Assembly (NCBI GenBank): GCA_009783555.1
Contig: WRDH01000001.1
Coordinates: 1 to 64,000, forward strand
Origin: Oscillospiraceae bacterium
Lineage (GTDB): Bacteria > Bacillota > Clostridia > Oscillospirales > Oscillospiraceae
Reading direction: 5' to 3'
Length of the DNA: 64,000 nt
Shown: positions 44,816 through 53,504 of the stretch, piece by piece
Layout of the letters: every line of letters starts with the position of its first letter
Position numbering within the stretch: position 1 is the stretch's first letter
Position numbers and translations under genes: made by a program
Notes under the pieces: model-generated
Seen by the model: the letters and a program-made list of their open reading frames with translations, nothing else
Told to the model about the DNA's origin: nothing
Databases searched by the model: none

Positions 44816-46378
44816 TTACGCGGCTTGTGAATTACCTTCCGCTGATCCATCTGCCTGCTGATCGCCGGCTTCCGCGGTATCTGTATTTTCTTCGGCACCG
44901 GCGGATTCTTCAGATGTATGGTTCTCTTCCGCGCCTGCGGATTCTCCCGCTGCAATGCTCTCTTGGGCACCGGCGGATTCACCTGTTGCGATACCTACAC
45001 CTGTTTCGGCACCTGCAGTTTCTCCGACTCCGTATCCGGCTGCAACACCTGCACCGGCTTCGACGCCTGCAGTTTCTCCGACGTCTGCGGTTGCTCCTGC
45101 ATTTGCAGCTTCTCCTGCTGCTGTACTTGCTCCGGCTACGGAGTTGTATTCGCCGTTAATCATATCCATACGATCGCGTATCATTGCATCATATTCAGCA
45201 AACTCTCCAAACATCATATCGAAGAATTTATCCCACCACACAGTATCACCACTCGATGGAGGTCCTTCAACTATGAAATAGCCGTCCGGCCCTAACTTCG
45301 CTCCCATATGATCAACAAAGAAATTGGTGGTATTCGGGCAAATGTCCATTCTGCCGTACTGTTTCCATACATTAAATGTATTAAATAACTGACCGGAGTT
45401 AACGGGTCTGTCAAGCATGTTTATCCATCGTCTGTCGCGTTCTGCCGCTGACAAAGAACCGAGCCCTCCCTCATCATTGGATTTAGTGCTGTAGCGTATA
45501 TAGTTACGCAATACGGCAAAGGTATCCATTATCCTTCTGGCACCATCGTTGCCTACTGAACGCACGGTATTGACGTCGAGAACTCCCTCGCTGCGCATTT
45601 GATTTACCATCAGAATCAAATCACGATTAGTTAAGTCTGCCGGGAAATTGTTTCTTATATTATTCTGGATCGTTTCTGAGCCTGCATCGCCATGTAAGCG
45701 CTGACGGTTTACTTGTTCGGGATTTTCAATGTGCCTGCCTAAGGTGTCATTAAACTCGACACCAATCATATAGAACATAGAGCTCGGCAGGAACAGGTTG
45801 CGTGCCATCATAAAGTCTTTGCCGAAAGCGTCGACAAACCGGTTTTCTATAAAGTTGTATTTCTCGGCGTCTGTTTTGCCGGTCATGTCGGTGCTGTTGA
45901 TGATTTGTCTGACTTCAATGATTTTCGGCACAACCTGAGATTCGGGTATCGTATAATATTTGCTGATATATTCGGTTTCGGATGCTTCTTGTGTTTTTAT
46001 CACCGGAGGTATCGAGTTCATGGGATATGTGTTCTGAACAGCCGGGGCGCTAACAGCCGGCGCGCTAACGGGTGGTGCATTAACGGGTGGTGCGTTAACG
46101 GGCGGTGCATTAGCGGCGGGTGCATTGTCAACAGGGGCGTTAACAGCAGGAGCGCCGACATAAGTGCTCTCTGTCTCGTTTTCACTCACTGCCGGAACTA
46201 TGGGATTTTCTGTATATGAATATGGTTGATATGGCGGTGCTGTTTCACAAATGGTTTCCGTAAGTATGTCCTGAAATCCGTAACTTTCTTCCTTCGTATT
46301 GTTTTGCGGCTGGTATTGCGGAGCGTAGACATTGTAATCTGTTGTTACATAATTGGCACGAACATTCTCGATGTACAT
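44816..46378 (-). CDS. Ala/Pro/Gly-rich protein of unknown function under a SigD-type promoter
   Basis: The 520-residue protein is not recognised. Residues about 70-125 are Pro/Ala/Val-rich with near-perfect VNAPP/VSAPA repeats. Residues about 155-410 are non-repetitive and probably globular (NFIENRFVDAFGKDFMMARN, LILMVNQMRSEGV, DGYFIVEGPPSSGD). The last 110 residues are low-complexity GETAGAETG/ESAGAEE repeats, strongly acidic. No signal peptide or membrane helix is seen. ATG 46378 is chosen (GAAGAGGG about 11 nt upstream); a TTG at 46387 sits too near that SD. It is the only minus-strand gene between about 10.8 and 58.6 kb and lies inside the glycan locus. Confidence 0.8.
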   Translation of the reverse strand: MYIENVRANYVTTDYNVYAPQYQPQNNTKEESYGFQDILTETICETAPPYQPYSYTENPIVPAVSENETESTYVGAPAVNAPVDNAPAANAPPVNAPPVNAPPVSAPAVSAPAVQNTYPMNSIPPVIKTQEASETEYISKYYTIPESQVVPKIIEVRQIINSTDMTGKTDAEKYNFIENRFVDAFGKDFMMARNLFLPSSMFYMIGVEFNDTLGRHIENPEQVNRQRLHGDAGSETIQNNIRNNFPADLTNRDLILMVNQMRSEGVLDVNTVRSVGNDGARRIMDTFAVLRNYIRYSTKSNDEGGLGSLSAAERDRRWINMLDRPVNSGQLFNTFNVWKQYGRMDICPNTTNFFVDHMGAKLGPDGYFIVEGPPSSGDTVWWDKFFDMMFGEFAEYDAMIRDRMDMINGEYNSVAGASTAAGEAANAGATADVGETAGVEAGAGVAAGYGVGETAGAETGVGIATGESAGAQESIAAGESAGAEENHTSEESAGAEENTDTAEAGDQQADGSAEGNSQAA

Positions 46379-46450
46379 AAGTAGCAAATCCCTCTTCTTT
46401 GCATCCTTGTCAGATTTTTCATCCTTGATATATTTTATACCTATATCGTC

Positions 46451-46477
46451 ATATCGTTACTTTTTACATAAACTTTA
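46451..46477 (-). promoter_or_regulatory. SigD/sigma-28-type promoter
   Basis: On the minus strand TAAAGTTT (46477-46470), 11 bp, AACGATAT (46458-46451). The sigma-28 consensus is TAAAGTTT-N11-GCCGATAA, so the -35 is perfect and the -10 matches at CGATA. It gives a leader of about 66 nt before the ATG at 46378. Confidence 0.65.
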
Positions 46478-46512
46478 GTTTTTAATAAAACTTTTTCGAA
46501 TAAAGTGATAAC

Positions 46513-46560
46513 AAAAAGAAAAAACGGAGTATCCCCGCTGTTCTTTTTCTTGCTTTTTTT
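46513..46560. terminator. Possible bidirectional AT-rich terminator between divergent genes
   Basis: AAAAAGAA...ACGG pairs imperfectly with CCGCTGTTCTTTTT and is followed by TTTTTTT at 46554-46560. On the minus strand the same hairpin ends in TTTTTTCTTTTT. It lies between the SigD-type promoter and the start of the DUF2142 gene. The stem has mismatches. Confidence 0.35.
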
Positions 46561-46614
46561 CGGCTTTCTTAATATAATAAACAGCGATAAAACGCAAAGG
46601 ACAAACAGTAACAA

Positions 46615-48456
46615 ATGAAGAAAATCCGGAAAAAGCATATAGGTATTTTACTTGTGTTGCTAATACCTTTTTGGTTGATTGGTATTAGTAACTACTTTTT
46701 CGCATCAACATCATTTGTTCTTGCAGACGGTACAAGACAATGGGTTGGAGATATAGATGGTTTGCTGATGACACTGGTCATCAATTTAGTCATTATCGGA
46801 GCGTGGCTGGCAGGTTTACTAACCGGCTATTTAGACATTTGCATCACACGGACAGTAGACCGGATTTTGCGTAAAAAAAAGTTTATTAAGGAAAACCCGA
46901 AAAAAATCCTGTTGCACATTGGGATACTGTTTACGATAGTTATTCTCGCATTAATAATTGAAGTCTTTTTCTCAAGATTTGCTTCGATTCGCGATTCCGG
47001 ATTTGGCCGGCTTGTCAGATTAACTTTCTATGCAGCAGTGCAGCTTTCTGTCTATTGCATTGTTGTATTTCGCAATAGACCCGAAGCTTTGTTTGTATCC
47101 TTATCTTTAGTTATCGGGTTTTTATATATTATAGCACACCCTCCGCTATGGTACGGGTGGGACAGCGGAATCCATTACTCATGGGCAATAGAAGAGTCGT
47201 TTTTGGTAAATGTGTCTGTAACCCGTGCAGACTATTTAATAGCAAACACTCCGGAATTTTACTCTTTCTTTGAATATGAAATCTATAACGATCTTGACGG
47301 ATTTATTTCCGGCAGAGGCGACTATACAATATTTTCATACCTTAAAGGGACGGATACTTTTTCATGGCTTGAAGTCCAAAACAGGACTATATATGACCGG
47401 CTTGCCTTCTGGCCGTCCGGACTTATGATATTCATAGGAAGAAGCTTGACATTACCGCCGATTCTGATTGTTAAGCTTTCCGCAGCCGCCAACCACCTCT
47501 TATTTATCCTGCTTGTATATCTGGCAATGAAACGCCTTACCTCCGGAAAATACATTTTAGCAGTCATAGCAATGATTCCCACAGTATTTGTATTATCAAC
47601 CTCACAAGGGTATGATCCGTGGGTAATTGGTTTCTTCATACTGAGTTTTGCATATTTTTTCCATGAACTGCAAAACCCTGAAACAAAAATCAGTAAAATC
47701 AGTGTAGTTATAATCATTGGCTCGATGTTCCTGGGTTTGATGCCAAAAGCAGTTTATTTTCCATTAATGGCAGTCCTATACTTCATTAAAAAGGATAAAT
47801 TCAAAACGCAAAAAGGATACCGCGGATATATTACTGCTGTTTCGGTTGCAATTATTGTTACAGTTCTAAGCTTTGCGGTTCCGTATATTGTTTCGGGCGG
47901 CGGAGGCGGAGGAGATACAAGAGGCGGCTCCGAAGTAAACTCGTCATTACAAACAATGTTTATTCTGGAAAACCCGCTTGCCTACGCGGGAATACTGCTC
48001 AGATTCTTGTTTTCTTATGTTACCGATTTATCACAAAACTACGTGACACATTTTGCGCATATGAAATATTCGTCATTTCCGTTGCTTGTTTGGTTGATGA
48101 TAGCCCTTACAATGATTACAGACCGGAACGAAAAGAGTTCATTAACATCCGGCGCAGGACTAAAGATTGTCATGACGTTTTTTACATTCGCGACACTTGC
48201 GTTGATTTCCACGTCTATGTATATTCTTATTACTGCTGTAGGAGCAAATAATATTAATGGAGTACAGCCAAGATATAATATACCGTTATTATTCCCGTTC
48301 CTTTATATAGTCGGAAGCATAAAATCCCTTCGCGGTATTTACCTGAAAGAGTATTCGAATGCGATAAAAACGGCTTACTCATGCATAGTGTTTGGTTGCA
48401 TGTGTTTTGTATTATTTGTTGGAGTATGGGAAAAATTCTTGCCATATTATGTGTAA
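46615..48456 (+). CDS. DUF2142 polytopic membrane protein (GT-C-like)
   Basis: The 613-residue protein has about 12 membrane helices and the DUF2142 landmarks IAHPPLWYGWDSGIHY, STSQGYDPWVIGFFILSF and the late VQPRYNIPLLFPFLY. Members occur in capsule, teichoic-acid and O-antigen clusters and resemble GT-C glycosyltransferases. A GGGGGGD loop near residue 430 is unusual. It opens a new plus-strand run after the divergent gene. Confidence 0.82.
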   Translation: MKKIRKKHIGILLVLLIPFWLIGISNYFFASTSFVLADGTRQWVGDIDGLLMTLVINLVIIGAWLAGLLTGYLDICITRTVDRILRKKKFIKENPKKILLHIGILFTIVILALIIEVFFSRFASIRDSGFGRLVRLTFYAAVQLSVYCIVVFRNRPEALFVSLSLVIGFLYIIAHPPLWYGWDSGIHYSWAIEESFLVNVSVTRADYLIANTPEFYSFFEYEIYNDLDGFISGRGDYTIFSYLKGTDTFSWLEVQNRTIYDRLAFWPSGLMIFIGRSLTLPPILIVKLSAAANHLLFILLVYLAMKRLTSGKYILAVIAMIPTVFVLSTSQGYDPWVIGFFILSFAYFFHELQNPETKISKISVVIIIGSMFLGLMPKAVYFPLMAVLYFIKKDKFKTQKGYRGYITAVSVAIIVTVLSFAVPYIVSGGGGGGDTRGGSEVNSSLQTMFILENPLAYAGILLRFLFSYVTDLSQNYVTHFAHMKYSSFPLLVWLMIALTMITDRNEKSSLTSGAGLKIVMTFFTFATLALISTSMYILITAVGANNINGVQPRYNIPLLFPFLYIVGSIKSLRGIYLKEYSNAIKTAYSCIVFGCMCFVLFVGVWEKFLPYYV

Positions 48457-48512
48457 GTGGTGTATAAAAAATTATCAGATTCACAATTCATTTTTGAACA
48501 GGTGGGAATAGC

Positions 48513-49256
48513 TTGAGAACACTTATAATTGTACCGTGTTTTAATGAACGGGAAACAATTGCAGACCTGTATCGCGAAATATGTGACAGAACATCTTTTG
48601 ATGCAATTGTGATAAATGATTGCAGTACGGATGACAGCAGAGAAGTACTGGTACGCGAAGGTATCCCGCATCTGGATTTACCCTTGAACCTCGGGATCGG
48701 CGGTGCCGTGCAGACAGGGTATCATTATGCGCTAAACAACGGCTATGATATTGGCGTACAAGTTGACGGTGACGGTCAACATGACCCCGGTCAGGTTGAA
48801 ACTCTGATTGCGCCGATTATTCAAGGTGATGCTGATTTAGTCATAGGTTCAAGATATATCGGCAAAGAGGGGTTTCAGTCTTCGGCGATGCGGCGGGTCG
48901 GGATAAGGTTTTTTAAGCTGCTGATATTTTGCCTTAGCGGCAAAAAAATAACAGATGCTACAAGCGGATTCAGAGCAGCAAACAGAAAGACAATGCAGCT
49001 CTTCACAAAAAACTATGCTATGGACTATCCCGAGCCTGAAAGTAATATCCTGGCATTAAAAAACAAGCTAAACGTCTGCGAAGTACCGGTAACAATGCGT
49101 GAGCGTCAAGGTGGAGTGTCGTCCATAAAAGCTCTGCAACCGGTTTATTATATGGTCAAAGTTTCGTTGGGGATTATAATAAGTGCCACGATAAGAGTGA
49201 AAATGACAAATGATAGAACTCGTCATGCCGAGCTTGACTCGGTATCCCCTGAATAG
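48513..49256 (+). CDS. Family 2 glycosyltransferase (dolichyl-P-mannose synthase-like)
   Basis: The 247-residue enzyme has IIVPCFNERETIADLY, INDCSTDDS, the metal motif VQVDGDGQHD and ATSGFRAANRK, all typical of DPM1-like transferases that load a sugar onto a polyprenyl phosphate. The TTG start has AGGTGGGA upstream. The last residues, RHAELDSVSPE, are encoded by a common intergenic repeat that has replaced the native C-terminus. It is paired with the DUF2304 gene just downstream. Confidence 0.87.
   Translation: MRTLIIVPCFNERETIADLYREICDRTSFDAIVINDCSTDDSREVLVREGIPHLDLPLNLGIGGAVQTGYHYALNNGYDIGVQVDGDGQHDPGQVETLIAPIIQGDADLVIGSRYIGKEGFQSSAMRRVGIRFFKLLIFCLSGKKITDATSGFRAANRKTMQLFTKNYAMDYPEPESNILALKNKLNVCEVPVTMRERQGGVSSIKALQPVYYMVKVSLGIIISATIRVKMTNDRTRHAELDSVSPE
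49221..49251. repeat. GTCATGCCGAG...CTCGGTATCC repeat at a gene end
   Basis: TGCCGAG and CTCGGTA pair across CTTGA. It encodes RHAELDSVS, a peptide I have seen at the ends of unrelated bacterial proteins. It supplies the C-terminus of the glycosyltransferase. Confidence 0.65.
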
Positions 49257-49284
49257 TGTGCATGTAGAAATGAGAGGTTATTTT

Positions 49285-49668
49285 ATGCTGATAGAGTTAC
49301 GACTGATACTGCTTGTTATAATTGTTGCGTTGTTTATCTTTTTTATTTCTATGCTGCGCAAGAAAAAACTGGATTTGAAGTATTGCCTTGTGTGGTTGAT
49401 TGCGCTATTTGGGGTGGCACTTTTTTGTGCGTTCCCCGCGTGGCTCGACAGTTTATCGGACTTGCTTGGAATCGGAGTTCCGGTCAACACGCTTTTTTTA
49501 GTATGTATTGCTTTTTTGACATTTATTTGCATAAGTCTTACAATTGTTGTATCACGCCTGTCTGAGAGGCTACGCAAGCTTACACAGAACATTGCGATTT
49601 TGGAATGTGAAAATGAAAGAAACGACACACGGGTTGAAAGTGAGACAAGAAACGAGGAAGAGAAGTGA
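49285..49668 (+). CDS. DUF2304 small membrane protein
   Basis: The 127-residue protein has three hydrophobic helices (about 5-22, 33-52, 63-88) and a charged tail, with the family pattern LRKKKLDLKYCLVWLIAL. DUF2304 proteins are usually encoded beside DPM1-like glycosyltransferases, as here. ATG 49285 is chosen because GAGAGG lies 7 nt upstream; earlier in-frame starts fall in the repeat. It overlaps the next gene by 4 nt. Confidence 0.8.
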   Translation: MLIELRLILLVIIVALFIFFISMLRKKKLDLKYCLVWLIALFGVALFCAFPAWLDSLSDLLGIGVPVNTLFLVCIAFLTFICISLTIVVSRLSERLRKLTQNIAILECENERNDTRVESETRNEEEK

Positions 49669-50621
49669 AATATTTTATTACCGGCGGCGCAGGCTTTATC
49701 GGGAGCAGCTTGGCGGACAAGCTGTCAGATGATCCGGCTAATCAAGTTATAATATATGACAATATGTCTACCGGATTTTCAGAGTTTATTGAGGCCTTAA
49801 GCGATAAAGTGAATGTCAAGGTAATTTACGGCGATGTACTGGACGAACAAAAGCTAAACGAATCAATTATAGGCAGCGACTTTGTTTTTCATTTATCCGC
49901 AAATGCTGATGTCCGCTTCGGACTCATGCATCCAAAAAGAGATCTGGAACAAAACACCATAGCCACACACAATGTTTTGGAAGCAATGCGTTTAGGTGGA
50001 GTAAACAAGATAGCCTTTTCGTCAACCGGCTCCGTATATGGTGAAGCTCCGGTTATACCGACACCCGAGGATTGCCCGTTCCCGGTTCAGACATCGCTCT
50101 ATGCTTCATCAAAGCTCGCGGGAGAAGCTCTTATATCTTCTTACTGTGAAGGCTTCGGGTTTACCGGATATATCTTCAGATTTGTATCCATACTAGGTGA
50201 AAGATATACACACGGACATGTTTTTGATTTTTACAGACAGTTGATGAATAATCCAAATGAACTGAAAGTGCTTGGAAACGGCAAGCAAAGAAAGTCTTAT
50301 TTGTATATCGAGGACTGTATAAATGCAATGATGACTATAATAAACAACACAAGTGATAAAGTGAACATATATAATCTGGGGACAGATGAATATTGTGAGG
50401 TTAACAACTCAATCCAATGGATATGTGAGTATCTTGGAATAAACCCGAAATTGGACTACACAGGCGGTGAGAGGGGATGGGTAGGTGATAACCCCTTCAT
50501 TTTCCTCGACTGCGGTAAGCTAAAGGATTTGGGCTGGAAAGCAGAACTGTCAATCAAAGAAGCTGTGATAAAAACAGTTCAGTATATTGAAAAGAACACA
50601 TGGATTTATGATAGGCGTTAA
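49665..50621 (+). CDS. NAD-dependent sugar epimerase/dehydratase (extended SDR)
   Basis: The 318-residue protein has GGAGFIGSSL for NAD, HLSANADVRFG, FSSTGSVYGEAP, and the catalytic YASSKLAGE. It is in the GalE-like group. Translationally coupled to DUF2304 and 16 nt before hddA, it may act on a nucleotide-heptose or another sugar. Substrate cannot be read from sequence. Confidence 0.85.
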   Translation: MKYFITGGAGFIGSSLADKLSDDPANQVIIYDNMSTGFSEFIEALSDKVNVKVIYGDVLDEQKLNESIIGSDFVFHLSANADVRFGLMHPKRDLEQNTIATHNVLEAMRLGGVNKIAFSSTGSVYGEAPVIPTPEDCPFPVQTSLYASSKLAGEALISSYCEGFGFTGYIFRFVSILGERYTHGHVFDFYRQLMNNPNELKVLGNGKQRKSYLYIEDCINAMMTIINNTSDKVNIYNLGTDEYCEVNNSIQWICEYLGINPKLDYTGGERGWVGDNPFIFLDCGKLKDLGWKAELSIKEAVIKTVQYIEKNTWIYDRR

Positions 50622-50637
50622 TAGGAGTGATTAAACA

Positions 50638-51618
50638 ATGATTATTACAAGAAGCCCGCTTCGAATATCTCTGGGCGGCGGCGGTACGGATTTACCGTCT
50701 TATTATGAAAAACATACCGGGTTTCTTATTGCAGCGGCAATTGATAAGTATGTATATATAACAATACACAGAACATTTGTTAAGGAGCTGCTTATTAAGT
50801 ATTCAAAAATGGAAAGAGTTGACAGGTCCTCTGCTGTAGAACACCCGATAATAAGGGAAGTGCTAAAGGAACTCGAGATGAGCGGGCAATATCTGGAGAT
50901 AACAAGCCTTGCGGACATCCCGGCAGGTACCGGGCTTGGTTCATCGGGGAGTTTTACAACCGCATTATTAAAAGCACTGTACACACATAATAATCAAATC
51001 ATTTCTACAAGATACCTGGCGGAACAGGCGTGCGTCATTGAGCTTGACCGGCTTAGAGAACCCATCGGCAAGCAGGACCAATATATAGCTGCATTCGGCG
51101 GCATAACCGCATTTGAATTTTTGCCGGACGGAAAAGTAGAGATTTCACCTGTGCAGATAGGTAAAGAAACTCTTTATAATCTTGAAGATAATCTGGTTTT
51201 ATTCTTTACGGGATATTCCAGATCAGCATCAAAAATCCTGAAAGAACAGGATGATAAAAGCAAAGATAATGACGATGAAATTACAAACAATCTTCATTTT
51301 GTGAAGGAACTGGGTAAGAAGAGCCTTGTTGCCTTGGAATCAGGCAACCTGCTTGAGTTCGGCGAGCTGATGAACGTGCATTGGGAGCATAAAAAGAAAC
51401 GTTCGGGAAGTATGTCAAACGAGAACATCAACCGGTGGTATGACCTTGCTCTAAAAAATGGTGCAGTGGGCGGCAAGTTGATCGGTGCAGGCGGAGGCGG
51501 GTTTCTGATGTTTTATACGGAAAATAAAATGAAGCTTAGACACACTCTAATGAATGCAGGACTTGAGGAAGTCAGGTTCAAGTTTGATTTTGAAGGTACT
51601 AAGGTGGTGGTACAGTAG
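50638..51618 (+). CDS. hddA: D-glycero-alpha-D-manno-heptose 7-phosphate kinase
   Basis: This 326-residue GHMP kinase starts MIITRSPLRISLGGGGTDLP and has ADIPAGTGLGSSGSFTTAL for ATP and a C-terminal GGKLIGAGGGGFLMFY. These match HddA, which makes D-glycero-D-manno-heptose 1,7-bisphosphate with alpha configuration. It overlaps hddC by one base. The adjoining gmhA, gmhB and hddC genes make this reading firm. Confidence 0.9.
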   Translation: MIITRSPLRISLGGGGTDLPSYYEKHTGFLIAAAIDKYVYITIHRTFVKELLIKYSKMERVDRSSAVEHPIIREVLKELEMSGQYLEITSLADIPAGTGLGSSGSFTTALLKALYTHNNQIISTRYLAEQACVIELDRLREPIGKQDQYIAAFGGITAFEFLPDGKVEISPVQIGKETLYNLEDNLVLFFTGYSRSASKILKEQDDKSKDNDDEITNNLHFVKELGKKSLVALESGNLLEFGELMNVHWEHKKKRSGSMSNENINRWYDLALKNGAVGGKLIGAGGGGFLMFYTENKMKLRHTLMNAGLEEVRFKFDFEGTKVVVQ

Positions 51619-52334
51619 TGTTACCGGTGCTCATTTTATCAGGCGGACTTGCTACCAGAATGCAGCAGGTCACAGGGAATATCCCAAAAGCTATGCTTAA
51701 TGTAGCCGGAAAACCTTTTATTCATTGGCAGTTGAACATGCTTAGAAACCAAGGTGTTAAAAATGTGATATTATGTATCGGATACCTTGGGGAAATGATT
51801 GAAAAGTATGCGGGAAACGGTACTGAGTATGGTTTGAATCTGACTTACTCATACGATGGTGAAAAACTCCTTGGTACCGGCGGTGCTATAAAAAAGATTG
51901 AAGAGTATTTACCGGAGGCGTTTTTTGTACTATACGGTGATTCTTATCTGGATATACCGTACGCGCCTGTTGAAAATGCGTTTAAAAAATCAGGAAAAAC
52001 AGGTTTGATGACAGTTTACGAAAATAAAGATTTGTATGATGTAAGTAATGTTGTTTTTCAAAACGGTGTACTTGTTGATTACAGTAAAAAACACAAAACC
52101 GCCCAAATGCGTCATATCGACTACGGGCTTGGAATCTTACGCAAGGAAGCGTTTAGCGGTTTTCCGAAGTATGAGTTTCTTGATTTGGCGGATGTATATG
52201 TAAAGTTGGTGAATGAGAAGCAGCTCTTAGGTTTTGAGGTTTTTGAACGTTTTTATGAAATCGGATCGCCGGAGGGGCTGCAGGAGTTGAGAATAAGGTT
52301 GAGGACTAATGGTCACTTAGAATCAAGAGGATAG
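51618..52334 (+). CDS. hddC: D-glycero-alpha-D-manno-heptose 1-phosphate guanylyltransferase-like
   Basis: The 238-residue nucleotidyltransferase has the pyrophosphorylase motif LILSGGLATRMQQVTGNIPK, GTGGAIKKIEEYL and FFVLYGDSYLDIPY. In HddC proteins this enzyme forms GDP-heptose. The GTG start overlaps the hddA stop. GDP specificity comes from the family context, not from a residue I can identify. Confidence 0.85.
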   Translation: MLPVLILSGGLATRMQQVTGNIPKAMLNVAGKPFIHWQLNMLRNQGVKNVILCIGYLGEMIEKYAGNGTEYGLNLTYSYDGEKLLGTGGAIKKIEEYLPEAFFVLYGDSYLDIPYAPVENAFKKSGKTGLMTVYENKDLYDVSNVVFQNGVLVDYSKKHKTAQMRHIDYGLGILRKEAFSGFPKYEFLDLADVYVKLVNEKQLLGFEVFERFYEIGSPEGLQELRIRLRTNGHLESRG

Positions 52335-52342
52335 GTGTTAGT

Positions 52343-52930
52343 TTGAATAAAGCGGTTTTCTTAGACAGGGATGGGGTTATTAATCCTCCTGTATATAATC
52401 CGGTAACAGCGGAGTATGAGTCCCCACATTACGTGGAAGATTATAGTGTATATCCGGTAGTGTTAAAAGCACTAAAGATATTAAGTGACTATGGTTATTT
52501 TCTGTTCGTCGTTTCCAATCAGCCAAGTTATGCAAAAGGTAAAATACCATTGGATAACATTCAGGCAGTAGAGCGGGTTTTATCGGATTACTTAGATGAA
52601 AACAATGTTAGAATTAAAAAATACTACTATTGTTATCATCACCCGGATGGGGTTGTTGCAGGGTATTCGGGGCATTGCAAATGCAGAAAACCCGGCACGC
52701 TGTTTCTTGAAGATGCAATAGAGCAGTTTACTTTAGACGCGGAGAACTGTTGGTTTATAGGTGACCGTGATACGGATGTGGCATGCGGGAAAGCAATGAG
52801 AATGCGTACAGTACAAGTAAAAAACAAACATGTTGGGGATAAGGCAGGTAAAGAAACACCGGACCGTTATGCATCGGACATTTATGACGCTGCATTACAA
52901 ATTGTTGAGGAGTTGAATGGAGAAAAATGA
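52343..52930 (+). CDS. gmhB: D-glycero-D-manno-heptose 1,7-bisphosphate 7-phosphatase
   Basis: The 195-residue HAD phosphatase has the nucleophile motif FLDRDGVIN, VSNQPSYAKG, a zinc-binding loop (CYHHPDG, then HCKCRKPG) and the late GDRDTDVACGKAMRM. These are GmhB hallmarks. TTG start. It overlaps gmhA by 4 nt. The enzyme removes the 7-phosphate before nucleotide transfer. Confidence 0.9.
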   Translation: MNKAVFLDRDGVINPPVYNPVTAEYESPHYVEDYSVYPVVLKALKILSDYGYFLFVVSNQPSYAKGKIPLDNIQAVERVLSDYLDENNVRIKKYYYCYHHPDGVVAGYSGHCKCRKPGTLFLEDAIEQFTLDAENCWFIGDRDTDVACGKAMRMRTVQVKNKHVGDKAGKETPDRYASDIYDAALQIVEELNGEK

Positions 52931-53490
52931 GTTATAAAAATTACACAGAGTTATATCTGATCGAAACAGATGAAATCGTAAAGACAATTGATAAAAATGA
53001 AATAGTAAAGGCTATAGAAATTCTTGATGCCGTAAGAAAATCAAATGGCAGGCTTTTTATACTCGGAGTGGGTGGAAGTGCTGCAAACGCATCGCACGCC
53101 GTAAATGATTTCAGGAAAATCGCAGGAATTGAAACCTATGCCCCGACAGATAATGTTGCAGAACTGACAGCAAGGACAAATGATGAAGGATGGAACACTA
53201 CGTTTACGGAGTGGCTTAAAACATCAAAGCTTAATAATAATGATGCATTGTTGATACTATCCGTAGGCGGCGGTTCGGAAAATACTTCGCTTAATATAAA
53301 AGAAGCAATCGACCTTGCTATGGAAAGGCAAGCGAAAGTATTAGGCATAGTATCAAGAGACGGCGGATACACAAAAAGAAATGCGGATGCATGTGTACTT
53401 GTCCCTGTTGTTTCCGATGAACGCATAACACCACATGCCGAAGGCTGGCAAGGAGTAGTGTGGCACTTGATGGTTAACGCATTGGTTTAA
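52927..53490 (+). CDS. gmhA: Sedoheptulose 7-phosphate isomerase
   Basis: GmhA converts sedoheptulose 7-phosphate to D-glycero-D-manno-heptose 7-phosphate. The 187-residue SIS protein has FILGVGGSAANASHAVNDF, ALLILSVGGGSENTSLN, and a late ERITPHAEGWQGVVWHL. The active-site His/Glu pattern is present. ATG overlaps the gmhB stop; transaldolase follows after 14 nt. Confidence 0.9.
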   Translation: MSYKNYTELYLIETDEIVKTIDKNEIVKAIEILDAVRKSNGRLFILGVGGSAANASHAVNDFRKIAGIETYAPTDNVAELTARTNDEGWNTTFTEWLKTSKLNNNDALLILSVGGGSENTSLNIKEAIDLAMERQAKVLGIVSRDGGYTKRNADACVLVPVVSDERITPHAEGWQGVVWHLMVNALV

Positions 53491-53504
53491 TGAAAGGATA
53501 AAAC

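Noticed and set aside
44955-45281. Pro/Ala-rich frame antisense to the unknown gene
   Set aside because: Low-complexity mirror of the GETAGAETG repeats; the minus-strand gene has the promoter, the SD and a long globular core.
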